Source: Cokeromyces recurvatus
Lineage: Eukaryota > Mucoromycota > Mucoromycetes > Mucorales > Mucoraceae
NCBI RefSeq assembly: GCF_025118155.1
Contig: NW_026251430.1
Coordinates: 1-64,000, forward strand
Direction: 5' to 3'
DNA length: 64,000 nucleotides
The notes below the pieces were generated by a model. The model was not told the DNA's origin. It did not search any database and saw only the letters and a program-made list of their open reading frames with translations. A program made the position numbers and the translations under genes. Positions 12,243-23,936 of this stretch are shown piece after piece (positions within the stretch are counted from its first letter, which is position 1; every line of letters begins with the position of its first letter).

Positions 12243-12663
12243 TATAAATGTAAGTAATGAAAAAAATAAAATAAAATAAATGAATAAAAATAAAAAATAA
12301 TAAAAAAATATTTTTAATAATGTGTCGCCTATTATAAGGTTTTGAGAGGGAATGTAAGCAAACATGATGGATTATATAGCGATTAAAACGAAAATGTTAC
12401 TCTTTTAGCGCATGTATTTATGCATGTTATTCTTGTTAATAGTAATTTGTAATATATTATTGTAAACATTATATACAAACATATACACATGTAAATATAT
12501 AAATAGATACATGAATATATTTTTTTGACTGTATTCATATTCATGCTGTAGTCAGCTTCCACGTCAGAATGGTAATCTGCTGTGTTTTAAATACTTCATC
12601 ACAGACAAAATCAATTTTTTTATTCATTTTTAGTTTTACCATCTACATACATAATATTAAATA
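12243..12663. promoter_or_regulatory. Divergent intergenic region, Oca2-like / SEC13
   Basis: 421 bp between two divergent start codons, so it must hold both promoters. AT-rich; contains a near-palindromic TATATAC/ATGTA-rich stretch around 12470-12520. No specific factor site is claimed. Confidence 0.5.
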
Positions 12664-13994
12664 ATGGTAAAGTAACTAAACTATTGAAAAAAAAAAAGTC
12701 ATTGTTAATTAGCTATTCAAGGAGAAAAGAAAGAAAAAAAAAACTGAATAATAATATTTATTTTTACTTTGTATAGTCACAGGCAGCAACTCAAACCATC
12801 GAGACTAATCATGAAGACATGATTGTATGTATATCTAGAAACGCGTTATTTTTTTTTTATTAATAATTCTAATCTCGAACTCTATTTGCTATTACTAGCA
12901 TGATGCTCAACTTGACTATTATTCTCGTCGCTTGGCTACAGCTTCATCTGATCATACCATTAAGATTTTTAATGTTGAAGGAGATAATCAGACTTTAAGT
13001 CATACCATTACAGAGTAAAAATTATAACAAAATAAAAAGATGAAAAAAAAAAGAACTATGCATTTATATTTTATATTATTACTAGTAATACTGCACCTGT
13101 TTGGCAAGTTGCTTGGGCACATCCTAAATTTGGTACCATCTTGGCTTCTTGTGCTTATGATGGCCGTGTGCTTATTTTCAAGGAACAAAATGGAACTTGG
13201 ACAAAGATTCATGAAAACAACAAACATACTGCTTCAGGTAAACGGATAATATATATATATATATATATATATAACTCAAATGGACATTAAATACTCAAGC
13301 ATATTATAGTTAATTCTGTTGCATGGGCTCCTCATGAACTTGGTGCCATCTTGGCCTGTGCTTCTTCTGATGGTAAAATTTCCATCCTTGAATATAAAGG
13401 TAAGCATATATATTAAAAAGAAGAAGAAGAAAAGAAACAGTTTTAATTAAATGTATTGATTTTATTTTCTTAGATGATGGAAGTTGGGAAACACAGTTGA
13501 TTGATGCACATGGCATTGGTTGCAATGCAGTTACTTGGGCACCTGCTGCTATTCCTGGTAGTTTAGTTCAAGCCAATAATAGTAATAGCAATATTCACAT
13601 TGTGAAAAAGATCGTTTCAGCTGGTTGTGATAATTTGATTAAAATTTGGGGATATAAAGAAGAAACAAAAACATGGCAAGAAGAAGAAGCATTAGATGGA
13701 CACTCAGATTGGGTCCGTGACGTCGCTTGGGCACCTAACGTTGGTCTTCCTAAGAGTTATTTAGCAAGTTGTTCTCAAGATAAATCTGTCATTATTTGGA
13801 CACAGGAACATCCCAAAGCAGAATGGACACATAAGACCTTGGGTGAAAAATTCCCTGATGTTGTTTGGCGTGTAAGTTGGTCATTGTCTGGTAATGTTTT
13901 AGCTGTTTCTTGTGGTGATAATAAAGTTACTTTATGGAAGGAATCATCAAAGGGTGATTGGGAACTTGTTGAAACCCTTGAAGAAAATGCTTAA
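12664..13994 (+). CDS. sec13: SEC13 WD40 protein (COPII coat / nuclear pore)
   Basis: Six exons: 12664-12666, 12777-12824, 12899-13014, 13086-13237, 13310-13399, 13474-13994; 309 aa, the normal length. WD40 beta-propeller that pairs with Sec31 in COPII coats and with Nup145C/Nup84 at nuclear pores. The reading is [20 protein letters not shown] then [50 protein letters not shown] and [20 protein letters not shown], all hallmark Sec13 blades. The first coding exon consists only of the ATG: reading on without splicing at 12667 hits a stop (TAA) after three codons, and the spliced form gives [17 protein letters not shown]. Exon sum is 930 nt with no break. Confidence 0.96.
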
Positions 13995-15318
13995 AAATAA
14001 AAAAACCTTTGATGCCACATATTACATAGTGAATATATGGACTTAAGGACTTGTAACATTAAACAGATGACGTAGATTTATTTTAAAACTTGTATTTTTC
14101 ATATAATTAAAAATAGTCTTCAATATGTGTGTTAAAACCTAAAGAAAAGGTCAATGTTACACCCTACCAAAATGATGTCGTTAGTAAAAATTAAATATCG
14201 CATTTTTAAATTATGCTTAAAATGCTACTTCAGACGAATATTCCCGACAAAAAAAAATCAGCAAGTGAAATTGTTAGGCCATCAAAAATAGACAGATAAA
14301 CTCTTCTCTAGTTAATTCTAGGATCTCCTTCAAGATGGGGGGGGTGTTTAGAGATCCTATTCTGCGGGAAGTTTTTATTTTTATTTTAATTAGAAATACC
14401 ATCAAAGTCCCCTTTTTTGTACTGTAATCATTAAGCTGAATAAGCATATATTCTCAACAAATAACCTTCTCAAGTATATCCCCCTTTTTTTTTGAAATAA
14501 TCTAACCTTATCTTAATCAGAATACATTGTGTAGCTACGCTTGAATTTCACTTTTCCTATCATACAAAGTTCTATAAGCCTTCTTCTTCTTCTTCTTTGA
14601 CTTATTAGAGGTGATATACGTAACAACAGACTCAGCATTACTCTCGCAAGATATACTATGTGTCTATTCTATAGTGAGAACACATATATTTGAAGAAGAG
14701 CACGCAACATAGCTCATAAGCTTAGGATGGTCACACGCACACCCATCAACAATATGACTCTGTCCATTGTCATAAAAATAAAAATAGAATACTTATTACA
14801 AAATGTAAAATGTATAGAGATGAAAAAAAAAAAAAAAAAAAGCTAAAAAGGGGTTGAAAAAATTTTAGTGCTAGTTTATATAATAATGGATCTGCCTAAG
14901 CCCTCCTTGTACGACAGATTTTGTTGTGTTTGAATACGATATCATTACCGGCAAAGATTTTAGGTCAAATTCAACTTTATTTTTTTTTATCTGCATCATT
15001 ATTTTGGCAGAAGGATGTACTCATATGAAAGCTTTAATTGTTGTATTATGCACTTTTCTTGTAAACAGAAAAAAAAAAGGCACGGTAAGATTATCAAGAA
15101 TTGTTCTCTGAAATTAAATTTACGGAGTTTTGTCATTTGATTTGATTTGATTTGATGAGCTAATATATAGTAGCTTTAGTTACACTGGTAATGTAATTAT
15201 TGTTGACTTGCTTTTTTTTTCTTTTTACTGCTACAATAATAATAAATAGGGAATATTGCCATACTTTTTCTTTTGTCTTTTTTTTTCTTTTTTTTTTACA
15301 TATAAAAGAGAAAAAAAA
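13995..15318. other. Intergenic, 1.3 kb, no gene seen
   Basis: Long gap between SEC13 and the fucosyltransferase-like gene. Holds a short G run near 14336-14345, A runs near 14822-14840, a TTTGA(T) repeat near 15133-15155 and a T-rich leader (15265-15298). A 61-codon frame at 14926-15111 has no recognisable content. A noncoding RNA cannot be excluded. Confidence 0.5.
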
Positions 15319-17301
15319 ATGACACAATATAAGATATTAAATCAAAGATCTCGGTCACAAAATGACCTTAGAGGCAGTCTATTGTTCAAGTATAGACTAG
15401 CAAAAGGGTTAACGCTAATTAGTTTATTGGCTATTGCTTCTATAACTGGAATGTCGTATTTTTATTCAAGTAAACAATAACAGCAACAACAACAAAAAAA
15501 AGTCTTCTCTATAATGCTTTCTAACTATAAATATATATACATATTTATATTATAACCTCTAATTTGAAATAGATACAAGTTCAGTGAGTGGTAGTCAATA
15601 TAAAAATGAATCTATATCATTAGATCTACAGCATCAAACTTCTTTACCAGAAAAATGTTTTTTACCAAATATAATCAAAATGCCTAAAAGCCCTGATGGC
15701 ACCTATACACCTCCTTCACCTCATTATACATTAGTTAGAGCAGTTGGATTTGCGACTAATGAAGAATATCAAAACTATTGTCACAAGTACGATGATAAAC
15801 TTGGTGCATTTACAGATGAGTGGCTATATAATCAACAGGGTGAATGTGGTAATTGGCAGGACGGTTATATCAAATTACACAAGAAAAATATGGCTATTTT
15901 AGAGAAATATAAAGACGGAATCTTTCCCGAAGATATTAACGTTGAAGATAGTCCAAAATTCATATCTTATATTTGTAAAGAAGTACCCAAGGATAGTAAT
16001 CGTGGTTGTGGTGGTCTAGCTGACAGAATGGGTGGTAACTACATACATGTATATATTTTACTTTAATTATTTATTCTCACTATTTTAGGTATGATTTCAA
16101 CTTTCTTTTACGCACTATTAACTGATCGGGCTTATTTATTAAACTGGGCTGCTATGAATCCTTTACCGTTGGAAGCAATTTGGGAAAGACCTTATATTGA
16201 CTGGTCACATGATCCTGAGGAAATGGAGGCCTTATTTACAAATGATATCAATCCATTCCTAGGTTATCAAAAAGTGGATCTTTTAAATAAGAAACTGAGA
16301 GTCCTTAATAGTATCATGTTCCCTGATGGTGGCAATACAGATTTTAAAGAATTATGGAACGAAACTGTAATGTATAGAGAGACATGAAAGAAAATCATGA
16401 AGATTAGCATTCTTATCCTTTTTTTTTTTAAAAAAAAAATAGTATGTTGAGGTCAGATCAAATCGTGGCTATATAATTCGTACCTTTCAACTTCATAAAG
16501 CGTATACAAAGATATTAAATGATCTAGGTTTAACAAAATCCAATGCATTTAGATGTCTTACCAACTTTCTTTTTCGACCCACTATTGGCTCTAGAAGATT
16601 CCTGAATGCTTACAAAAGTTTATTTGAAATGAAGAGTATACTCAGTATTGGTATTCAGATACGTACAGATGATAATGCAATAGCAAATCCACAGTTTGAT
16701 GAAAATGGGTTAGAGAAATGGGGCCACTTTTTAAAATGTGCAGGAGAATTAGCTAGCTTTAAAAAAGAAATGAATCACAAACATATTGTTTTCTTTCTTG
16801 TAACTGATTCAGCACATTTACGGGATGAATTTGTTTCATTAAATACGAATCGAGAACGTGCTAAAGAATATCTTGGTGAAGATATCGTTGATATCTCGAG
16901 CATTGTGATTACGGGTTTACCTATTGAGCATATAGAACCAGAACAGATTGCAAAATATATTGAGGTGAAGGATCCAAAGGAAGTCAATATGGAAAGGATG
17001 CGACCTGGTGTTAACAGTGCCTATATGGAAAACTGGTTATTAGCTGAGACACAATATCGTGTCATTAGTATTCAAGGTTATGGTAAGATGGCTGCCTTTT
17101 ATTCAGGTGATGATAAAACTTCAATTTCTATGCCAAAGGTAAAATAGATGAATGTGATATGTATATTTATATAAATAATCTTATCCTATATTTATATGTG
17201 TATAAATATAGCCAAGCCCAAAGTATCCTTTCCCTGTATGCAACACAGATGAAGCATTTACTACCTTTGATTGGCTTAGTACAGTATGGAGTTTAGGTTA
17301 A
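15319..17301 (+). CDS. Type II membrane fucosyltransferase-like protein (GT37-like)
   Basis: Five exons: 15319-15469, 15573-16034, 16089-16366, 16443-17138, 17212-17301; 558 aa. Short basic cytosolic tail, one membrane anchor at about residues 27-49 (LTLISLLAIASITGMSYFY), then a Ser-rich stem: Golgi type II topology. The catalytic part has RGCGGLADRMGGMISTFFYA, YALLTDRAYLLNW and, near residue 364, IGIQIRTDD followed by FFLVTDSAHLRDEF and a late ISIQGYGKMAAFYSG. These recall the plant xyloglucan fucosyltransferase family (GL-R-G-ST-YALLTDR, V-G-I-Q-I-R, late S-x-x-G-Y block). Fucose-rich wall polymers are characteristic of Mucorales, so a GDP-fucose donor is plausible, but donor and acceptor are inferred. 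An earlier in-frame start at 15256 would put poly-Phe before the anchor and is less likely. Confidence 0.82.
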
Positions 17302-17598
17302 AAGCAAGACATACACTATAATATATATATTTGTATATAAACGGTTTATGTATTAGATAGATAGAAAGGTTTAATGTGCTATCTAAATATAGAAGATGGT
17401 GATATATATATATATATATATATAAAGGCTTTTAAATTTTATAATAGTTCTAGTATTCATGAGACATATAGAATCGGACGTTTCCGATTTTAAAGTAATA
17501 CATGAGATACATTTGCACTTGTTTTAAAATGGAATGGGTGTCTCTTGTCCCCTTTTTCTTTTTTCTTTTCTTTATTCTTTTCTTTTCTTTTTCTTTCA

Positions 17599-18456
17599 AT
17601 GACAAAACCTTCTTATTTTAATCAAGAACAAAAACCTACTTTACCCTCCATTATCGATATTCTTTCCTGTAATAACGAACAATCAAAATACGATTGTCTA
17701 CTTTATGAGTCTGCTTATAAAGATGTAATTTTACAAAAGAAAGATAATAAATTAACAAAAAATATTGATTGTATTTTATTTTATTTTTTTTCCCCTTTTT
17801 CAAAGTTACAACATGAGAGCAATAACAAAAGGAGAATATCATGTTTAGATAGCTCTTCTTTTATCAAAGAAAAGAGTGAAATACTAATAAATAATGATCG
17901 TACAAAAAGAAAGCAAGTAAGATTTTTTTTTTTTTTTGAATTATTAAACAGACCGTAAGTTTAATTCTATCTAACCATGTATTAAAAAAAAAAAAGGCTG
18001 AACAGCAAAAAAGGAAAAAGAGACTTGTAAAACAAAATAAATGTCATTCATGTCAAAGGTAAATACATGTCTTTATTCATGTAAACTTATTCATAAATAA
18101 TAATTGTAGCACTGAAACACCAGAATGGCGTAAGGGACCTTTAGGTAAAAAAAAAAAAAAAACCGTAAATAATGAAATTATAATATTTAACATCAATTTG
18201 TATACAGGACCTCGCACACTGTGTAATGCATGTGGTTTAAGTAAGACGGCAATAGATATGTGTTTATATTTATTTATGCTTACTATATCATTTTCATTGT
18301 TTTCTAGTATGGACAAAGCTTTGTAAACAATCTTCAATAGAGGAAAATAAGAAATTAACATCGGCAGTAACAACAACTTCAGCCTCAACATCAACATCGA
18401 CAAGCCACAATAATAATAATAATAACAAATATAAATTATCATTTTTATTAACATAA
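17599..18456 (+). CDS. Small GATA zinc-finger protein (CX2CX18CX2C type)
   Basis: Five exons: 17599-17916, 17997-18058, 18110-18144, 18208-18240, 18308-18456; 198 aa. One GATA finger at about residues 122-147, assembled from four exons: CHSC, then STETPEWRKGPLGPRTL, then CNACGL. The 18-residue loop is the White-collar-2/plant type rather than the 17-residue animal/Sre1 type. No PAS domain is visible upstream, unlike WC-2. A basic stretch KRKKRLVKQNK precedes the finger, and a Thr/Ser/Asn-rich tail follows. Probable DNA-binding transcription factor; target unknown. Its stop codon lies 24 bp from the convergent SYF1 stop. A possible very short intron near 17765-17805 is not needed because the frame stays open. 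Confidence 0.85.
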
Positions 18457-18480
18457 TAATAAAAAAATAGAGTGTTAAAT

Positions 18481-20496
18481 TTAAACACTTGGATAAGTTG
18501 CTTGTACACTACGTTTAATACGTAACATCTCTTTAAATGTATCCTCATTTCCATGTTGAACTTCAAAGTCATGCCATGTTCTCCAGAATCCAGGTTGTTT
18601 CTAGAAATAATGGATTATATGAATAAAATATAAAATATAAATATCAATATCTGTACTTACTCTCGGATCGAATAACTGTGATGCATAACCATAAATGCCA
18701 CGTGCACGGTCAATTTCTCCTAATTTTCTTTCAAGTTCAGCATATCTTAGACACATTACACGTACATCTTTATCTGGTAGAGCTTCAATCGCTCTCTCGT
18801 AAATCTCTCGAGATGCCATAATACCAAATGATTCTGTTGCCTTTGCAATATAATATTCAAACATTTCCATACGATCTTCATCTGCAACAGCCTTTGTAGC
18901 TCGATCATAGATACGCATTGCATGACGTGCTAAACCATGTTCTTCTTCAAGTTTACCATACATTAAAAATATAGATTTAGAATATTTAGGTGGGCAACCT
19001 TCTAATGCTTGTTCAAATAAATCTCTTGCTCTCTCTAGTTTAGTGCCACCCTAAATGACCGAAAAAAAAAATAAAAATAAACATACACATACATATACAC
19101 ATCTTTTATATATATATATATACACGCTAACTTACATATCGTTTCAAGAACTTTTCAAGATAGATATTCCATAACTCAAATGCAATTGGCCAGCCAAACA
19201 ATTCAATACCACGCTCATATACCTTGAAAGCTTCTTCGAAATATTGATTTTCTTCTAAAAATGTTGCATAATTCACAATTGTTTGAGGATTTGCAATACG
19301 AAGATCCATCACTTGATCATAGACCTTCTTTGCACTTTCAATTGTACCTACACTTTCTTCAAGATCAATATAGAAACTCCAAAGTCGAAGACTTTTAAAG
19401 ACACGAAGCTGTACAGGGATAGATTCATCATGGAAATTAACAAGTCGTGGATTCATTGTAAGGGATTTAGGGATCTGTGTTGCACGTGCCATCACTTCAA
19501 TAGCTACATCGAAATCATCATGTCTAGTCTCCATTTCTGCATATTCACACCACACTTCAGCTAAATCATTGACAGTTTTATAATTTACTTTTACTGCTTT
19601 CTCGAAAATAGCTCGTGCTGATTCTATATCACCTCCGTCTTCATAAAATTTCGCAAATCGTGTCCATAATTCATGAAATTTACCATGAGCCTTTTTAGGA
19701 TTAATTGTTTGAACTGCTTGTGTATATGTCTCAACAATCTATTCAATACAATTGTCAATATATATGTATATATATATTTTTTTTGTAAGATTTTATCTTT
19801 CATTATCTTCACCTACCTTTTCTTTATTACCAGTCCAAAGAGTGACTCTTTGCAACCATTCCATCACGTTATTAGGATTCTGTCTTAGAAGAACATCATT
19901 TACTAAAAATGGACGACGATCCATAAGACGTTCAAATCTTAATAAACGAAGATCAAGATCGAGATCTTCTTCTTCATCTTTTTCTCCTGCTTCTTCTCTT
20001 TCTTTGGCCATTTCCATTTTAGTTGTAATCATTTCTTCTTCAAATTCAGCATAAGCATCAAAGATAACTGTAAAATCTCTTACTGTCATCACTGTCGTAA
20101 TACCTTCCTCAAATATATCTCGTGCCTATGTTATTATGTTAACAACAAAGGGGTTTATTTTATTTGATTTGATTTTGTCCTCCCTCTTTACCTTCTCTAA
20201 TTGTCCCATTTTAATCCAATACATGGCTAAACGGGAATAAAGAATACCCACTTGATCTGTAAATCGTTTAATGCCACTTCGAATGATGGACTCCACTTGA
20301 ATGCTTTCAATCTTTTCGCAATGATCCACGACTAATTCACATAATTCTTGCCATAACTGATAATGTGATTTACCACGTTGAGATTTGAAATTTTTATCGT
20401 TCATGATCGATACCAATTTGACAGCTGCTTCATCATAATGTTCAAGTTTTATCAAACTATCAATATAATTCTCTATATAGCCAGGCTCTAACTAAC

Positions 20497-20527
<31 letters not shown>

Positions 20528-21240
20528 AGAAATATGACTATGAATATATATACATGTATATGTATATATCGTATATAAAGTGCAATTTATTTACCTTCAA
20601 GTAACGTCTTTGAATATGAATAGATGTTTCACCTCCTGCAGCTTTTGCAAATTGTAAATAAAGTTCCCAAACACGCTTATGCTGACTAACAGGTAAAGCA
20701 CGTAGGGCATTATCGAATGCGCGTCTTGTTCTTGTAATCATGGGTAAAGTAGTTAGCAATGAAAGATAATCAAGCCAAATACGAGGCATCTAAATAAGTA
20801 AATAAATATGTATATACATGTATATTTGAATGGAATGAGTTATAAATGAATATTCTGATTTTACCTTATTTAATAGAACAAGAGCACGTTCATATAAAAC
20901 AATGACATTTTGATAAAGTTGTTGATGTCTAACTGCATTAAGCCCCTTTAATCTATCGCGTCGTATATCTAAATATTGTTTCCATAATTTATAAGATCCC
21001 GGTAATTCCTTAAGAGCACGTTCAAAAACAAAACATAATTCATTGAATCCACCCAAGCGTTTATGCTCAATATATTGTAACCAAGGGCGAAGTGAATAGG
21101 GATTACGGAGAAGCTCTTCTTCGTATGGTATATCAAGCTCCGTCTAATAATTCAAGAATAAATAAATAAAAAAATAAGTCCTTCATCATGCTAACATTGT
21201 TCTATATTACAATTAAATAGTCTCCTTGACTTGTAACCAT
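18481..21240 (-). CDS. syf1: Pre-mRNA splicing factor SYF1 (XAB2/Cwf3), HAT repeats
   Basis: Eight exons, minus strand: 21240-21211, 21143-20865, 20789-20595, 20491-20192, 20125-19817, 19738-19136, 19050-18661, 18600-18481; 741 aa. Spliceosomal scaffold of the NTC/Prp19-associated complex. N-terminal [20 protein letters not shown], then [20 protein letters not shown] and repeated HAT (half-TPR) units such as [33 protein letters not shown] and [15 protein letters not shown], ending [20 protein letters not shown] and SVQATYPSV. All seven introns are in phase 0. The protein stops right after the last HAT block; human XAB2 and yeast Syf1 continue for roughly 100 residues of tail (from memory), so the C-terminus is short. 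The small first exon encodes only ten residues. Confidence 0.95.
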
Positions 21241-21265
21241 CTTTTTAAGATCTTTATAAAAGCAA

Positions 21266-21266
<1 letters not shown>

Positions 21267-21305
<39 letters not shown>
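21267..21305. repeat. Poly(A) tract
   Basis: 39 A in a row just upstream of the SYF1 start (T run on the coding strand), followed about 15 nt later by another A run at 21320-21341. Typical of the T-rich leaders in this window. Confidence 0.85.
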
Positions 21306-21307
<2 letters not shown>

Positions 21308-21462
21308 TTCAAATTATTAAAAAAAAAAAAAAAAAAAAAAAGAACGTCATCACACCACTAACCTATGCTGAGTTTAATAACGGATTATTATGATTGTTAT
21401 AACAATCTCTTCTCTACTAAACAATATTTCTATTTATTTCTTTATTTTTTTTTTTTATTTAT

Positions 21463-23317
21463 TTATTTGTATTTCATTTCAGACTCCCAAAAACCAACAG
21501 TAGGAAAGCCAGAAGCAAATTCTATAACATCCTTTTTCAATGACTGAATAGTTTCAATTTGACTTCCATCACCGATATGATGTTTAAAGTCAATCAATCG
21601 TTTTCCTTCCACCTTTGCCCTTTCTTCTTGTGTAATTTGAACAGCTCTATCAATAAAGTCAGCAATCTTTACAAAATCGTCTTCAAGAAGACCACGGCTT
21701 GTCATAGCAGGTGTACCCACTCTTAAACCTCCAGGAATAAGAGCGCTCTTATCACCTGGGACAGTATTTTTGTTAGCAGCGATGTTAACAAGTTCAAGAA
21801 CACGCTCAAGACGAGCACCATCGACGAGTGATTTTGTAGACTTTATGAGATTAATTAATAATAAGTGATTGTCTGTACCTCCAGATACAAGTTCGTAATG
21901 AAGTTCTTGAAGACGGTCAGCAAAGGCAGTATTATTTTTAAGTACCTGAGTTTGATATTCTTTAAAGAGTGGAGATTTGACTTGTTTGAGTGCAACAGAA
22001 AGAGCAGAGATTGTATGGTTATGTGGACCTCCTTGATGACCTGGAAATACAGATTGATTGATAGGATTTTCTAAATCATAAAAAGTTTCTAATAATAATA
22101 ATAATAATAAAAAGGAATTAAGTACGTTTCATGTATGTATGTATGCATGCATGCATTTTTCCCTTTGTTTGACTATTTACCCTTTCCTTTCTTGTCTACA
22201 CTACGAAGACCCTTTCTAAAGAAAATCATAGCCCCACGAGGACCACGTAGAGATTTATGAGTAGTTGTAGTAACGATATCAGCATACTCAAATGGACCAG
22301 GTAATACGTTAGCAGCAATTAAACCCGATATATGAGCAATATCAGCCATTAAATAAGCACCACATTGATCAGCAATCTATGATGATACCACACAAAGTAA
22401 ATACGTATCATTCAAATTATAAAAAAAAAAAAAAATGGAACACACTTATTACCTGTTTCATTCTTGCGTAGTCAATATTACGAGAATAAGCACTTGCACC
22501 AGCAACAATCATTTTAGGTCTATAAAGCATAGCATTCTTTTCTAATGCATCATAATCAATACGACCTGTTGTTTCATCTAAACGATAAGGTAATGTCTCG
22601 AAATAAGCAGAGACTTGAGAGATTTTTTTATTTGGAATTTGATAACCATGAGATAGACTAGATAAGTTATATAAAAAAAATAGTTAAAGCCTATTGATAT
22701 AAAATAGTTCAATTATAACTTTACTGTCCACCATGAGGTAAATCAAGACCCATAATGCGTTCATGAGGCTTCAAGAGTGCGCCATAGACATACAAATTAG
22801 CAGGTGCACCCGATAAAGGCTGAACATTAACACCCCATTTTTTATTATCAAGATCAAATGCCTCTAAAGCTCTCTTACGACACAAATTTTCTGACATGTC
22901 AATAAATTCATTACCACCATAATATCTGTTCCCCCAATAAACACACACACACACAATACAAGTAAATATCGGTAAATATCAATAAATAAACAAATACATT
23001 TGCTATTCACCTTGCACCTGGATATCCTTCAGAATATTTATTTTGCATAACGCTACCGAGAGCATCCATGACAGCTCGAGAAGTAAAGTTCTTTTTTTAA
23101 AAAAGAAAAAAGAAATAGACATTAGTATCTTTTTCCTTCTTCTTCTTCTTCTTAGTCAATCATTATTTATTTACCTCGGATGGAATAAGATCAATACTTT
23201 CTTGTTGTCTTTTCTTTTCCCTTTCAATGATATCAAACATTTCAGGATCCATTTTTTCAAGTCTTTCATTTAGAAACTTGAAATAATAATAATAAATTAA
23301 CCATTTTTAATGACTAT

Positions 23318-23348
<31 letters not shown>

Positions 23349-23548
23349 TATATTTTACCTCTTGTTGTCCAGCAGGAAATACATATCCACGCTATAAACA
23401 TGTTTTATATAATCAGCAAATACATACATATACATATACTTTTATTATAACGTATATGAAATACCTTTGTCTGCGTAATAACTGGTCTAGTCATCATACG
23501 CATAGACATGGCTGCATTAGGTTTAAATTTAGTAAATGATCGAAGCAT
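21463..23548 (-). CDS. shm: Serine hydroxymethyltransferase, mitochondrial form
   Basis: Eight exons, minus strand: 23548-23465, 23391-23359, 23276-23175, 23090-23011, 22925-22725, 22657-22453, 22376-22181, 22088-21463; 508 aa. PLP enzyme interconverting serine/THF and glycine/methylene-THF. The first exon ([19 protein letters not shown]) is Arg/Ser-rich without acids, as a mitochondrial presequence. Core motifs: [89 protein letters not shown] (PLP Lys about 276), [14 protein letters not shown] and [12 protein letters not shown]. Exon 4 starts precisely at the Asn of SEN-FTS. The exon sum is 1527 nt, in frame. Codon use is like its neighbours. Confidence 0.96.
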
Positions 23549-23936
23549 GGCGTGTATTTTTTTTTTCTTTCTTGTTAATGTATAATGGAAGAAAATAAAA
23601 TAGTATATATTAATATAAATATTTTTTTTTGTATAAATATTTATTATAAAAGTAACTTTGTGGAGTAAGAAATGTCTAAAAGAAGGAATGATTCTTCCAC
23701 CGAGTCAATCCACCGCGTCAGGAAAAAAAAAAAAAAAAAAAAAATTAAGCATACAAATTTAGTAAATCCCTTCTGTAAGACTTTTATGAATCATCATTAT
23801 TTACATCGTTACTGCTTATTTATTTATGAATCAAAAAAGGCTTTTATGTCGCATGGATTCTATCTTCCTTCTTTTATTTTGAAAATCCATGTACTGAAAG
23901 TAAGGCAGAAAATTAAAAAAAATAAAAATAAACATA
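23549..23936. other. Intergenic spacer SHMT / mitochondrial uL15
   Basis: 388 bp between two minus-strand genes. A plus-strand frame reaching to 24082 is open here but overlaps the last exon of the uL15 gene on the other strand and is Lys-rich from A runs; I treat it as chance. Confidence 0.55.

Noticed and set aside
12243..12365. Longer N-terminus for the Oca2-like protein with a membrane helix
   Set aside because: The added residues are Phe/Leu/Ile from AT-rich leader, and the family begins at the segment shortly before CPPEQFGIVEPG.
15256..15318. Upstream start for the fucosyltransferase-like protein
   Set aside because: Adds a poly-Phe segment from the T-rich leader; the ATG at 15319 gives a normal type II anchor with a basic tail.
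13995..15318. Possible tRNA or small RNA gene in the large gap after SEC13
   Set aside because: No A-box/B-box pair or cloverleaf could be found by eye; a covariance-model scan would be needed to claim one.
17765..17806. 35-nt intron in the GATA gene
   Set aside because: Shorter than every other intron in the window, and the frame stays open without it.
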